This document shows, piece after piece, positions 1 to 7,701 of a stretch of DNA of 64,000 bases (its first letter is position 1; every line of letters starts with the position of its first letter). Source of the DNA: Amycolatopsis rifamycinica (GTDB lineage: Bacteria > Actinomycetota > Actinomycetes > Mycobacteriales > Pseudonocardiaceae). The stretch covers positions 124,001 to 188,000 of the forward strand of contig NZ_JMQI01000074.1 in assembly GCF_000695625.1 (NCBI RefSeq), in the 5' to 3' direction. The notes below the pieces were generated by a model, which searched no databases, was not told where the DNA came from, and worked only from the letters and a program-made list of their open reading frames with translations. A program made the position numbers and the translations under genes.

Positions 1-1
1 G

Positions 2-526
2 GGCGGCAACGTCAACGCCGTGCACGGGATGCCCGAGTGGAACATCGGCGTGAGCCTCGTCCGCGACGGGCGCCCGGTCCTGGCGGTGCTCTCCTTCCCG
101 GTGCTCGGCGAGGTGTTCACCGCCACCGAGGGCGGCGGCGCGCACCTCAACGGCGAACGGCTGAGCGTTTCCGCCAAGACCTCGCTGGACGGCGCGCTGG
201 CCGGGACCGGCCAGGCCCAGCCCGGCCACGACGCCGCGCTCTTCGCGCGGATGGGGGCCTCCTTCACCGCGATGTCCGAAGCCGCGCTGTACGTGCGGAT
301 CTCCGTGCCGGTGTCCCACCAGCTCGCCCAGATCGCCGCGGGCCGGATGGACCTGCACTGGCAGTTCGACAACGTCCGCTCGCACGCCGCCGGTGTGCTG
401 CTGGTCCGGGAGGCCGGCGGCGTCGTCACCGATCTCGACGGCGGTCCGTGGGACCTCGCCGGCACCGGCTACCTGGCCGCCGCGCCCGGGGTGCACGCCG
501 CCGCGCTGGCCGTCCTCACCGCCTGA
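2..526 (+). CDS. Inositol monophosphatase (FIG superfamily) homologue, 5' end missing, metal ligands altered
   Basis: The frame is open from the first complete codon of the window, so the N-terminal part lies outside. The visible 174 residues fit the second half of the inositol-monophosphatase fold: GGNVNAVHGMPEW corresponds to the usual DGTxNFxxGxP loop, followed by SLVRDGRPVLAVL, LNGERLSVS and a C-terminal AAGVLLVREAGGVVTDLDG. Two metal-binding aspartates of the family are not where expected. The Asp of DGT reads Gly, and the Asp of WDxAAG is replaced in RSHAAG. Actinobacteria carry several such divergent paralogues, so the protein may be inactive as a phosphatase or use another chemistry. 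It converges on the next gene, with a hairpin between them. The family call is good; the function is uncertain. Confidence 0.8.
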   Translation, partial: GGNVNAVHGMPEWNIGVSLVRDGRPVLAVLSFPVLGEVFTATEGGGAHLNGERLSVSAKTSLDGALAGTGQAQPGHDAALFARMGASFTAMSEAALYVRISVPVSHQLAQIAAGRMDLHWQFDNVRSHAAGVLLVREAGGVVTDLDGGPWDLAGTGYLAAAPGVHAAALAVLTA

Positions 527-527
527 A

Positions 528-560
528 CGCGCCGGCGAGGACGGCCTCCTCGCCGGCGCG
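528..560. terminator. Bidirectional terminator hairpin
   Basis: A perfect 14-bp GC-rich stem (528-541 paired with 547-560) with a 5-base loop sits 1 base after one stop codon and 8 bases before the stop of the converging gene. Position and symmetry suit termination from both sides. Confidence 0.75.
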
Positions 561-568
561 AAGACTCC

Positions 569-1507
569 TTACCCGCCCAGGCCGAAGAACGCGATGGCGG
601 CCGCCGCCATCCCGGACGCGGGCAGGCTGTGCCCCGCCCCCTGGATGCTGTAGGCCTCCACCCGGACCGTGCCGGCGCTGTCGGCGTAGCGGCGGCGGTT
701 CCAGTTGGCCTGCGGGGTGTCCGACGACGTCGGCGTCTGGCTCAGGCCGAAGACGTTGGTCCACTGCTCGATTTCCTCCTGCAGCAGGGCATACGGCACG
801 AGCGTGTCGGCGGTGCCGTGCCACAGCTGGACGCGCGGGCGGGGGCCGGTGTAGCCGGGGTAGGCCTGGCGGACCGCGTCACCCCACTGCTGCGGCGTGC
901 GGTTCGCGCCGCCGTTGCCGGTGCACTTGCTGCTCCACGGCGGGAAGTCCGCGGCGTTCGCGAAGCAGGTGAAGGGAACGCCCATGAACGCCGCGCCCGC
1001 CTTGAACACGTCCGGGTAGAGCGCGAGCATCTCGTTGGTCATCATGCCGCCGGACGACGAGCCGGTGGCGAAGACGCGGTTCGGGTCGCCGCCGTAGCGC
1101 TGCTCGGCGTAGGTCACCATCGACACGATCGACACCGGGTCGCTGCCGCCGCCCCGGCGCTTCGCCGCGTCGGACCAGGTGTCGAAGCAGTTCCCGAACC
1201 CGGCCTGCTGCTGGGCGCTCGGGTAGATGACGAGGAACCCGTAGCGGTTGGCCAGCGAAGCGAATTCGCTGCCCGAATAGAAACCGGGCCCCGAACCGCC
1301 GCACCCGTGCATCGCGACCACGATCGCGGGATTGGCCGGCCGCGCGTCCGGCACGTAGATGTGCATGCGCATCCCGCCCGGGTTGTTCCCGAAGCCGGTC
1401 ACTTCCACCAGCGAAGCGGCCGACGCCGGGGCCGGGACCACGGCCGTGGTGAGGGCCATCAGCAGGGCACTGGCCATGGTCACGAACGCCGTTCTGAATC
1501 CACTCAT
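569..1507 (-). CDS. Secreted PHB-depolymerase/CE1-type esterase
   Basis: This 312-residue protein has a classical signal peptide (MSGFRTAFVTMASALLMALTT, then an Ala-rich cleavage region). Its alpha/beta-hydrolase catalytic domain belongs to the short PHB depolymerase/LpqC/CE1 group. Visible elements are the oxyanion region AMHGCGGSG, the nucleophile elbow GSSSGGM, an Asp in HGTADTLVP and the His in GAGHSLP. Proteins of this group include feruloyl and acetylxylan esterases as well as polyhydroxyalkanoate depolymerases. In this window, rich in xylan-degrading enzymes, a xylan side-chain esterase is more likely than a PHB depolymerase. The ATG start is preceded by GGAGGT. A CGAAACTTTCG box lies 90 bp upstream, the motif type seen near other cell-wall genes here. 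Substrate is inferred. Confidence 0.85.
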   Translation of the reverse strand: MSGFRTAFVTMASALLMALTTAVVPAPASAASLVEVTGFGNNPGGMRMHIYVPDARPANPAIVVAMHGCGGSGPGFYSGSEFASLANRYGFLVIYPSAQQQAGFGNCFDTWSDAAKRRGGGSDPVSIVSMVTYAEQRYGGDPNRVFATGSSSGGMMTNEMLALYPDVFKAGAAFMGVPFTCFANAADFPPWSSKCTGNGGANRTPQQWGDAVRQAYPGYTGPRPRVQLWHGTADTLVPYALLQEEIEQWTNVFGLSQTPTSSDTPQANWNRRRYADSAGTVRVEAYSIQGAGHSLPASGMAAAAIAFFGLGG

Positions 1508-1596
1508 CGGTGACCTCCGGTCGGCGATCCCCCTCGCGATCGAGATTAGGCAGATCGACGACGACCGTCAACAATTCATCAAGTATTCTGGAGTAC

Positions 1597-1607
1597 CGAA
1601 ACTTTCG
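1597..1607. promoter_or_regulatory. Perfect CGAAA-C-TTTCG operator-like palindrome
   Basis: The 11-mer CGAAACTTTCG lies between the divergently transcribed esterase and PaaX-like genes, in an unusually AT-rich stretch. From memory, CGAAA-type boxes have been described upstream of Streptomyces xylanase genes. Here similar boxes recur before other glycan-degrading genes. Which of the two flanking genes it serves is inferred; the esterase is the better fit. Confidence 0.6.
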
Positions 1608-1705
1608 AACTCAGTGATATGCTCGAAAAGCCGGACAATCAATTGAAGATCGTCAAAGAAAAAGCGAACAATCCGGCGAGGTAGGTTGGACGCCGGAGGT
1701 GGCGC

Positions 1706-2614
1706 ATGCTCGAAGCGGCCGGCTGGCCGGAAGACGAGGGCACGCCGGCCGTGCGGCCCGAGGCCCTGCTGCTCACGCTGTTCGGCGACCACGTGCTGGA
1801 CCGCGGGATCGCGGTGTCGACCGGCGGGGTCATCGCCGCGCTCGAACGCCTCGGCGTGCGCGAACACGCGACGCGGGCGACGCTGAGCAGGATGAGCCGC
1901 CGCGACCTGCTCCACACCGTCCGCCGGGGCCGGCAGGCGTTCCTGGGCCTGACCGCCCACGGCACGGCGGTGCTGCGCGACGGGCAGCGCAAGCTCGACG
2001 GCGACGTCGTCGACCGGCACTGGGACGGCCGGTGGACCCTGCTGACGTTTTCGGTGCCGGAAACGCGACGCGCCGACCGGTACGCCCTGCGCACGCGGCT
2101 CGGCTGGTTCGGGTTCGGCCCGCTGCGCAGCGGGTTGTGGGTGTCGGCGTCGGCCGCGGACATCGCCCCGGCGCTGGCCGAACTCGACCTCCTCGACCAC
2201 GCCGAGGTGTTCCGCGCGGAGCCGTTCATGTGGACCGATCCGGTGCGGATCGCGCGCGAAGCCTGGGACCTGCCCCGGATCGCGGCCGGCTACGAGCAGT
2301 TCCTCCGCCGCTGGGCCGGCTCCACGCCCGCTGGCGCTGAGACGGGCGCGGCACTTTCACGTGAAAGTGCCGCTTCCGCGCCTGGCGAGGCCGGCGCGCC
2401 GGATGGGCCCGGCGACGAGCTGTCCTGCCGCATCCGGCTGGGCGCGGAATGGCTTCTGCTGATCCGCCGCGATCCGGTCCTGCCGCCGGCGCTGCTGCCG
2501 GCGGACTGGCCGGGCACGCGCGCCGCGGCCCTGTTCCGCTCCCTGCGCCGGCAGTGGACGCGCCCCGCCGAAGAGCTGGCCGGCGGGCTGCTCGAGTTCC
2601 TCGTCGAGGAATAG
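1706..2614 (+). CDS. PaaX-family transcriptional regulator
   Basis: A 302-residue protein with the PaaX layout: an N-terminal winged helix (VRPEALLLTLFGDHVLDRG to TRATLSRMSRRDLL, residues about 15-75), a central domain starting at the conserved WDGRWTLLTFSVPE, and a C-terminal alpha-helical domain. The family name comes from the repressor of phenylacetate catabolism, but no paa genes are nearby, so the target is unknown. The start is ATG with GGAGGT 5 bases upstream. About residues 212-235 form a low-conservation insertion that contains the 26-bp palindrome described separately, so the palindrome appears to have been added in frame between the central and C-terminal domains. Confidence 0.85.
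   Translation: MLEAAGWPEDEGTPAVRPEALLLTLFGDHVLDRGIAVSTGGVIAALERLGVREHATRATLSRMSRRDLLHTVRRGRQAFLGLTAHGTAVLRDGQRKLDGDVVDRHWDGRWTLLTFSVPETRRADRYALRTRLGWFGFGPLRSGLWVSASAADIAPALAELDLLDHAEVFRAEPFMWTDPVRIAREAWDLPRIAAGYEQFLRRWAGSTPAGAETGAALSRESAASAPGEAGAPDGPGDELSCRIRLGAEWLLLIRRDPVLPPALLPADWPGTRAAALFRSLRRQWTRPAEELAGGLLEFLVEE
2348..2373. repeat. Long palindrome, copy 1 (inside the PaaX-like gene)
   Basis: A perfect 26-bp palindrome with the core GCACTTTCACGTGAAAGTGC. The same core, extended to 28 bp, occurs at 51561-51588. In both places the sequence CCTGGCGAGG follows closely (2381-2390 here). It is translated in frame as a poorly conserved Ala/Ser-rich linker. Shared core plus shared flank in two unrelated genes points to a dispersed element rather than chance. 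Confidence 0.8.
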
Positions 2615-2628
2615 CGCCGGCGGCGGTT

Positions 2629-2651
2629 GCCACGTTGCATGCCACGTTGCA
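2629..2651. promoter_or_regulatory. Direct repeat upstream of the beta-propeller gene
   Basis: GCCACGTTGCA occurs twice head to tail with a 12-bp period (2629-2639 and 2641-2651), 38 bp before the GTG start of the next gene. Placement and spacing near one helical turn suggest a regulator-binding site. No regulator can be assigned from sequence. Confidence 0.5.
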
Positions 2652-2688
2652 AACTGGGGTCCCCGCTCCCCACCCCCGGAGGTCAACG

Positions 2689-4131
2689 GTGACCGACTTC
2701 GATCGACGTGACGTGCTGCGTGCCCTCACCGCGCTGGGGGTGACCGGCGTGACGGCGAGCCTGTTCGGCGGCACCGCCGACGCGGCCGGCACCAGCCCGC
2801 TGGACCTGGAGTTCTCCGTCACGGAGCAGTTCCGGCCGTTCGACCTGATCGCCCCGAACTTCGTCCAGCTCGACACCCCCGCGCGGCCCGGCGCGCTCGT
2901 CAGGACCGGCATCCGGCCGAAGGCGCCGTACGGAACGGTGACCGTGCAGGTGCTCGACGACGGCGCGCCCGTCGTGGCCGGGCTCGCCGGCGCCGGGGTC
3001 TCGGTGCTCGGCACCTACGACGCCGGCTCCGGTCAGGCGGGCATCGAAATCACCACCGCCGCCGGCACCGCAGTGGTCAAGACGGCGGCGGCGGACCTGC
3101 GGGCGCCGTTCGGCTTCGCCGTGGTGGTCAACGAAAACGCGGTCACGGTGCTCGCCGACCGGGGCACCGGCTGGCGGCCGCTGCTGACCGAGCGCGACCA
3201 GGTCCGGGCCCGGATCGACCTGCGCGACCCGGCCGTGCTGGGCCGGCTGGGCTACGCCTACGGCCGCCGCGGGCCGGCGCGGCTGGGCCGGGTCCGGGCC
3301 GGGTACTTCGGCCAGGCCGGCGTCCGCGACCCGCACGTCGTCCAGTACGCCGACGGACGGCCCTACATCCGCCACGGCAAGCTCTACCTGACCATGACCA
3401 ACGCCGGCCTCGGGTTCTTCCAGCAGGCGCACTGGGCGGTCTGGACGCTCGACCTGGCCGATCCGACGAAGCTGGAGCAGGTGGCGACGCTGTTCTTCGC
3501 GCGCGACGGTGTCGTGCTCGGCGACCACGCCGGCCAGATCGTCCGGGACGGCGACCGCTTCATCCTGCTGATGAGCTCCTGGGGCGACTTCGCCTTCAAC
3601 GGCGTCCACGTGCGCCACACGGTCACCCACGCCGACGTCCTCTCGGGCGTGCACGTCCTGCCCACCGAACAGCTCCCGCTGCCGACGACGGTCAGTTCGT
3701 GGGACCCGGCCCTGACGAAGATCGGCGGCCGCTGGCACATCGCCTTCGTCGAAAGCCCCGCCCAGCAACCGGCGTTCGTGTTCCACCCGGCCCTGGCGGC
3801 GGCCCCGCGCGGCGCGGACTACGACGAGCGGCTGACGCTGCTGGGCGCCGACGTGTCGGTCAGCCAGACCGAGGGCACGATCCTGCAGCGCGTGGGCGGC
3901 CGCTGGTACCTGTTCGCCAGCGACGGCGACGCCCGCGAATACCCGGTCTACGACCTGAGCCTGCGCAAGCTCGGCACGTTGAACTCCCCGTACGGCACCA
4001 ACATCCCGCACCCCATGCTGGTCAAGATCGGCAACCGCTGGTGGCTGCCGACGTTCGACGGAACCCAGTACGCGGAAGACGTCCTCGGCTACGGCGGCCA
4101 CGGCGACTTCATTCTCATGCGCTCGAAATAG
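2689..4131 (+). CDS. Tat-exported beta-propeller protein, GH43/GH117-like
   Basis: A 480-residue protein beginning MTDFDRRDVLRALTALGVTG, a twin-arginine signal followed by an Ala-rich cleavage zone. A beta-sandwich-like stretch (residues about 35-190) precedes a region of repeated short motifs typical of five-bladed glycosidase propellers: VRDPHVVQY, HGKLYLTMTNAG, GDHAGQIVRDGDRFILLMSSW, SSWDPALTKIGGRWHIAFVES, TEGTILQRVGGRWYLFASDG and HPMLVKIGNRWWLP. This pattern resembles clan GH-F/GH43-type hydrolases or relatives. I cannot place the three acidic catalytic residues with confidence, so the enzyme activity is tentative. The GTG start has CGGAGG just upstream. A 12-bp stem hairpin follows the stop. 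Confidence 0.6.
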   Translation: MTDFDRRDVLRALTALGVTGVTASLFGGTADAAGTSPLDLEFSVTEQFRPFDLIAPNFVQLDTPARPGALVRTGIRPKAPYGTVTVQVLDDGAPVVAGLAGAGVSVLGTYDAGSGQAGIEITTAAGTAVVKTAAADLRAPFGFAVVVNENAVTVLADRGTGWRPLLTERDQVRARIDLRDPAVLGRLGYAYGRRGPARLGRVRAGYFGQAGVRDPHVVQYADGRPYIRHGKLYLTMTNAGLGFFQQAHWAVWTLDLADPTKLEQVATLFFARDGVVLGDHAGQIVRDGDRFILLMSSWGDFAFNGVHVRHTVTHADVLSGVHVLPTEQLPLPTTVSSWDPALTKIGGRWHIAFVESPAQQPAFVFHPALAAAPRGADYDERLTLLGADVSVSQTEGTILQRVGGRWYLFASDGDAREYPVYDLSLRKLGTLNSPYGTNIPHPMLVKIGNRWWLPTFDGTQYAEDVLGYGGHGDFILMRSK

Positions 4132-4150
4132 CCGGACCGGCCTCAACCGC

Positions 4151-4180
4151 CCCGCGCCCGGCTGTTTCGCCGGGCGCGGG
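4151..4180. terminator. Bidirectional terminator hairpin
   Basis: A perfect 12-bp stem (4151-4162 with 4169-4180) with loop TGTTTC lies between the converging propeller and atpE-like genes, 20 bp after the first stop. Confidence 0.75.
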
Positions 4181-4188
4181 CGCGGGAT

Positions 4189-4434
4189 TCAGCGGTTGGA
4201 CGCGATGAAATACACGACGACCCCGATCAACGCGAGCACTTCGCTCAGCACGAACGTCGAGTACCCGATCGTCTGCAGTTTTCCGCGCGCTTCCGGCTGA
4301 CGCGCGGTCCCGTTGATGACCGCGGCGAAGATCAGGCCGACGCCGATTCCGGGGCCGATCGCCCCGAGTCCGTACCCGATGGCGGCGAGGCCGGGGTTGA
4401 TGTTGGCGGCCTGGGCGATGACTGTGTCACTCAT
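4189..4434 (-). CDS. atpE: ATP synthase F0 subunit c, isolated copy
   Basis: An 81-residue two-helix proteolipid: helix 1 GLAAIGYGLGAIGPGIGVGLIFAAVI with the Gly-rich packing pattern, polar loop TARQPEARGKL, and helix 2 TFVLSEVLALIGVVVYF carrying the ion-binding Glu (LSE). This is the membrane rotor subunit of F1F0 ATP synthase. No other atp gene is present on either side, whereas atpE normally sits in the atpBEFHAGDC operon. This is therefore probably a second, stand-alone paralogue. The ATG start is preceded by AAGGGGAA. It may modify rotor composition or be expressed under special conditions, but that is inference. Confidence 0.88.
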   Translation of the reverse strand: MSDTVIAQAANINPGLAAIGYGLGAIGPGIGVGLIFAAVINGTARQPEARGKLQTIGYSTFVLSEVLALIGVVVYFIASNR

Positions 4435-4735
4435 GGACGTTCCCCTTCACGTCGGTCCACGCGCAGGCTCGCGTGGAACAGCGGGCTCGTGCGTCACACC
4501 GGAAGTGGTTCAGGGCCGGGAAACGGCACCGGAAACCGGAGATTGTCGGTAATCGAGTGGTCCGATCACGACGAGGATATCACGGGAAATGGGAACGCGC
4601 CGCCGAAATCGGACACCCCGCCGTGGAGTCCATTGTGGTCGATGCGGGAACATGGCGGGCCGGGACGTTTCCGGCGACCGAGTCCGCCCTCGGCGTGGCG
4701 GACCACGCCGAGGGCGAACTCACCACCCGGGACGG
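4435..4735. other. Intergenic region upstream of atpE
   Basis: About 300 bp between the atpE start and the stop of the protease-like gene. It holds the atpE ribosome binding site, presumably the atpE promoter, and the terminator hairpin at 4685-4716. I see no convincing coding sequence in it. Confidence 0.6.
4685..4716 (-). terminator. Terminator of the lectin-pseudoprotease gene
   Basis: A perfect 14-bp stem (4685-4698 with 4703-4716) with a 4-base loop, 19 bp beyond the stop of the minus-strand gene. Confidence 0.7.
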
Positions 4736-6316
4736 TTACCGGGTGCTCGCGAACGGGATGAGGTCCCACACCCGGTCCGCGGACTGCGGCGTGCAGTCGT
4801 ACTGCGCCACGGGAACGGCGTTGCCGGGGCCCGAGGTCCCCGCGCACCGGCCGGTGGCCCGGTTCTTCAGCTGGACGTGCCCGTCCGCCGCGACGATGTC
4901 CCACAGCTGGTCGGTGAACTGCGGCAGGCACTCGAACTGCCGCAGTGGCGCCCCGTTGGCGTTGTCGGCCGCGTGGACGATCAGGCACTTCTTCGTGGCG
5001 TGGTTGCGCACCAGCACCCCGCCGCCGGCCTGCGGGTCGACCTCCCACCCCTGGTCCTGGAACTGGGGCAGGCAGTCGTACTGGACCGCCGGCGCGTCGT
5101 CGACGTTGTTCGCGCCGTGCACGATCAGGCACTGGCCCGAGGAGCGGTTGACGACCTGGACCGGGTCCGGCACCGGGGCGATTTCCCAGACCTGGTCCGA
5201 GAACTGCGGGAGGCAGTCGTACTGGACGGCGGCCGCCCCGTTGGCGTTGCCCGAGGCGGACACGAGCGCGCAGCGTCCGGTCGCGCGGTTCTTCAGCTGG
5301 ACGCCGCCGTCGACCCCGACGATGTCCCAGAGCTGGTCACCGAACTGCGGCAGGCAGTCGTACTGCCGCAGCGGTGCCCCGTTGGCGTCTTCGCCGGCGT
5401 GGACGATCAGGCACTTCTTCGTGAAGTGGTTGCGGAGCAGGACTCCGCCCGCAGGCTGGGGTTCGATGTCCCAGGACAGGTCTTCGTACGCCGACGGGCA
5501 GTCGTACTGGTACGCCGTCGCGTCGTTGACGTTGTTCGAGCCCAGGACGGCCAGGCAGCGCTTCGAGTAGTGGTTGACGAACCGGACGGACCGCGGCGTG
5601 ACCTGGTCGGCGATCCAGCCGGCGAGGTCGTCGGTGCGGGCCGCGACCGCGCCCTGCCGCGTCTCGGTGACGGCGAGGCAGCCGTGCTGCCACGACCGGC
5701 TCAGCACGCCCGCGAGCTCGAGCCCGCCCGCGGTGTCCGGCCGCAGCAGCGGTGCGCCGGCGTCGCCGAGGCAGGGGTCCTGGCCGGCCGGGCTCGTCAC
5801 CGCGACCGTCGCCGGCGTGGTGGCGCCGAGGGTGAACGACGCGGTCGTGAGCCGGTTCGGCACCCATTCGGTGGCCGTGCGGCCCCACCCGGCGATCCGC
5901 ACGGTCTCCGCTTCGGGTGCCCGGGTCCCGATCCGCAGCGGCGTGACGTCCGTGACCGGGTGGGTCAGCTTCGCCAGTGCCACGTCCCGGTCGGTGCGGG
6001 CGACCACAGTGGACACCCGGAGGACCTGCCCCGCCGGGGAGCGCAGGTCCGGCTGCCCGGTGAACACGGTGACCGGCTTGGCGGGTGCGGCGGGCTGCCC
6101 GGTGGCGCCGGGGAAGCAGGCCGCCGCCGCGACGATCCACTGTGGAGCGATCAGGGCGCCGGAACAGGCCGCGCCGTCGGTCGTGATCTTGACGGCGAAC
6201 CGGTCGGCCCCGTCGGCGACCGGCTGCCCGCCGGCGAGGGCGCCGGCCGGCGCGGGCGCGAGGAACGCCCCGGCGCAGACGACGGCGGCGACGAACGAAA
6301 CACGGGATCTTCGCAT
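4736..6316 (-). CDS. Secreted trypsin-fold pseudoprotease with ricin-type lectin repeats
   Basis: A 526-residue protein. A signal peptide (MRRSRVSFVAAVVCAGAFLA) is followed by an S1-like domain (residues about 30-240), then about six ricin-type repeats with QYDCLPQFxDQxW signatures to the C terminus, enough for two beta-trefoils. The catalytic triad is broken. The TAAHC His is Ala66 (IVAAAAC) and the GDSGG nucleophile is Ala186 (GDAGAP); only the Asp region DVALAKL remains. The fold landmarks (VAGWGR-like IAGWGRT, paired Cys) are kept. It should therefore bind rather than cleave, perhaps as a carbohydrate-binding, inhibitor-binding or adhesion protein. The ATG start has GGGGGAA upstream. A divergent, 467-bp promoter region separates it from the ABC genes. 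Confidence 0.85.
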   Translation of the reverse strand: MRRSRVSFVAAVVCAGAFLAPAPAGALAGGQPVADGADRFAVKITTDGAACSGALIAPQWIVAAAACFPGATGQPAAPAKPVTVFTGQPDLRSPAGQVLRVSTVVARTDRDVALAKLTHPVTDVTPLRIGTRAPEAETVRIAGWGRTATEWVPNRLTTASFTLGATTPATVAVTSPAGQDPCLGDAGAPLLRPDTAGGLELAGVLSRSWQHGCLAVTETRQGAVAARTDDLAGWIADQVTPRSVRFVNHYSKRCLAVLGSNNVNDATAYQYDCPSAYEDLSWDIEPQPAGGVLLRNHFTKKCLIVHAGEDANGAPLRQYDCLPQFGDQLWDIVGVDGGVQLKNRATGRCALVSASGNANGAAAVQYDCLPQFSDQVWEIAPVPDPVQVVNRSSGQCLIVHGANNVDDAPAVQYDCLPQFQDQGWEVDPQAGGGVLVRNHATKKCLIVHAADNANGAPLRQFECLPQFTDQLWDIVAADGHVQLKNRATGRCAGTSGPGNAVPVAQYDCTPQSADRVWDLIPFASTR

Positions 6317-6783
6317 GGATTTCCCCCTGGTGGTGGTTTCTGGATGCGGACGGCGGTGGCGCCCGACGGCGGTGGCGACCGCGCCCGGCCGTCGGCGGCG
6401 ACGGACCCCACGGCAGCTCGAACTCCCGGCACTGCTCCCCCCAGCGTGCAGACTCGCTGGGCACACGCTAGCCAAGATCCACCCGCGGGACCACCCTTGG
6501 CCGGCGGGTGCCGGCCGGCACCAGGCGGCCGGCACCCCGGAGGCCTTCAGCAGCAGGCGATGCCACGTTCCCCGCTCACCGGGGCTCAGCCGGGTGACGT
6601 TGTGGGCGCCACCGGAGGATCTCGCCGTCGCGTGACGCGCGGTGGCTATTTCGGCCGGGCGGTGCTCCTCCGGCCGCGGCCCGCATCGACCGATCGGTTG
6701 ATCCGGGCCTCCACCGGGCCCGGCTCCGGTGATGGCCGCGCGGTCGATCCGCCGCACCCGTGCCGGGCCGCACACTTGCCGGC
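6317..6783. other. Divergent intergenic region between pseudoprotease and ABC genes
   Basis: 467 bp with short inverted repeats (for example GGCCGG runs around 6500-6540) and two divergent promoters expected but not resolved. I see no coding sequence with convincing family resemblance and no riboswitch-like structure. Confidence 0.5.
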
Positions 6784-7692
6784 ATGGCCATCATCGAAGT
6801 GGAGAACCTCGTCAAGCGCTACGGCGGCCACCCCGCGGTGAACGGGGCCGGCTTCGCCGTCGAGCGGGGCGAGATCTTCGGCATCCTGGGCCCCAACGGG
6901 GCCGGCAAGACCACGACCGTCGAGTGCGTCGAGGGGTTGCGCACCCCCGACAGCGGAAGGATCACCGTCTGCGGCCTGGACCCGCAGCACGACGGCGCGG
7001 CGCTGCGGCACCGGCTCGGCGCCCAGCTGCAGCACAGCGAACTGCCCGACAAGCTCGAGGTCGGCGAGGCGATGGAGCTCTACAGCTCCTTCTACCGCGC
7101 GCCGGCCGACTGGCGTGAACTGCTCGACGTCCTCGGCCTGGGAGCCAAGCTCCGCACCCGGTTCCGGCGGCTGTCCGGCGGGCAGCAGCAGCGGCTGTCG
7201 ATCGCGCTCGCCCTGCTGGGCCACCCCGAGGTGGCCGTGCTCGACGAGCTGACCACGGGCCTCGACCCGCAGGCCCGCCGCGACGTGTGGGACCTCGTCG
7301 AGCGCATCCGCGACCGGGGCGTGACGGTCCTGCTGGTCACGCACTTCATGGAGGAGGCCGAACGGCTCTGCGACCGGCTCGCCCTGTTCGACGCCGGCCG
7401 GGTCGTCGCCGTCGACACCCCGGCCGGGCTGGTCTCGCGGGCCGGCGACCGGCAGCGGCTCCGCTTCCGGCCGTCCGCGCCGGTGGACCACGCCCTGCTG
7501 ACCGCGCTGCCCGAGGTGGCCTCCGTCGAGCGGGCCGGCAACCGGATCGTGGTGACCGGCACGGGCGACCTGCTGCTCGCCGTGACGACCGTGCTCACCC
7601 GCCACCGGATCAGCCTCGCCGAGCTGCGGGTCGAGCGGACCACGCTGGACGACGCCTTCATCACGCTCACCCGCCGCCACACGCAATCCTGA
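6784..7692 (+). CDS. ABC exporter ATP-binding protein
   Basis: A 302-residue nucleotide-binding subunit of an ABC-2 type exporter (DrrA/CcmA-like). Visible motifs are Walker A GPNGAGKTTT, Q-loop LGAQLQHSELP, signature LSGGQQQRL, Walker B VAVLDELTTGLDP and the H-loop VTHFMEEAERL. The C-terminal about 80 residues form the regulatory extension common in drug exporters. It is followed after 9 bp by the permease and then by a two-component pair whose starts overlap preceding stops, so all four genes form one unit. The arrangement resembles exporters controlled by a co-transcribed sensor/regulator that responds to lipids or antibiotics. Substrate is unknown. The ATG was chosen because homology starts at MAIIEVENLVKRYGG. 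Confidence 0.9.
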   Translation: MAIIEVENLVKRYGGHPAVNGAGFAVERGEIFGILGPNGAGKTTTVECVEGLRTPDSGRITVCGLDPQHDGAALRHRLGAQLQHSELPDKLEVGEAMELYSSFYRAPADWRELLDVLGLGAKLRTRFRRLSGGQQQRLSIALALLGHPEVAVLDELTTGLDPQARRDVWDLVERIRDRGVTVLLVTHFMEEAERLCDRLALFDAGRVVAVDTPAGLVSRAGDRQRLRFRPSAPVDHALLTALPEVASVERAGNRIVVTGTGDLLLAVTTVLTRHRISLAELRVERTTLDDAFITLTRRHTQS

Positions 7693-7701
7693 GGAGACGA
7701 C

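Noticed and set aside
569..1507. Annotation as a true intracellular polyhydroxybutyrate depolymerase
   Set aside because: It has a secretion signal and lies in a plant-polymer context. The family includes xylan esterases, so only an esterase call is justified.
4736..6316. Active trypsin-like protease
   Set aside because: Codons at the His and Ser positions clearly read Ala in both motifs, so activity cannot be claimed from sequence.
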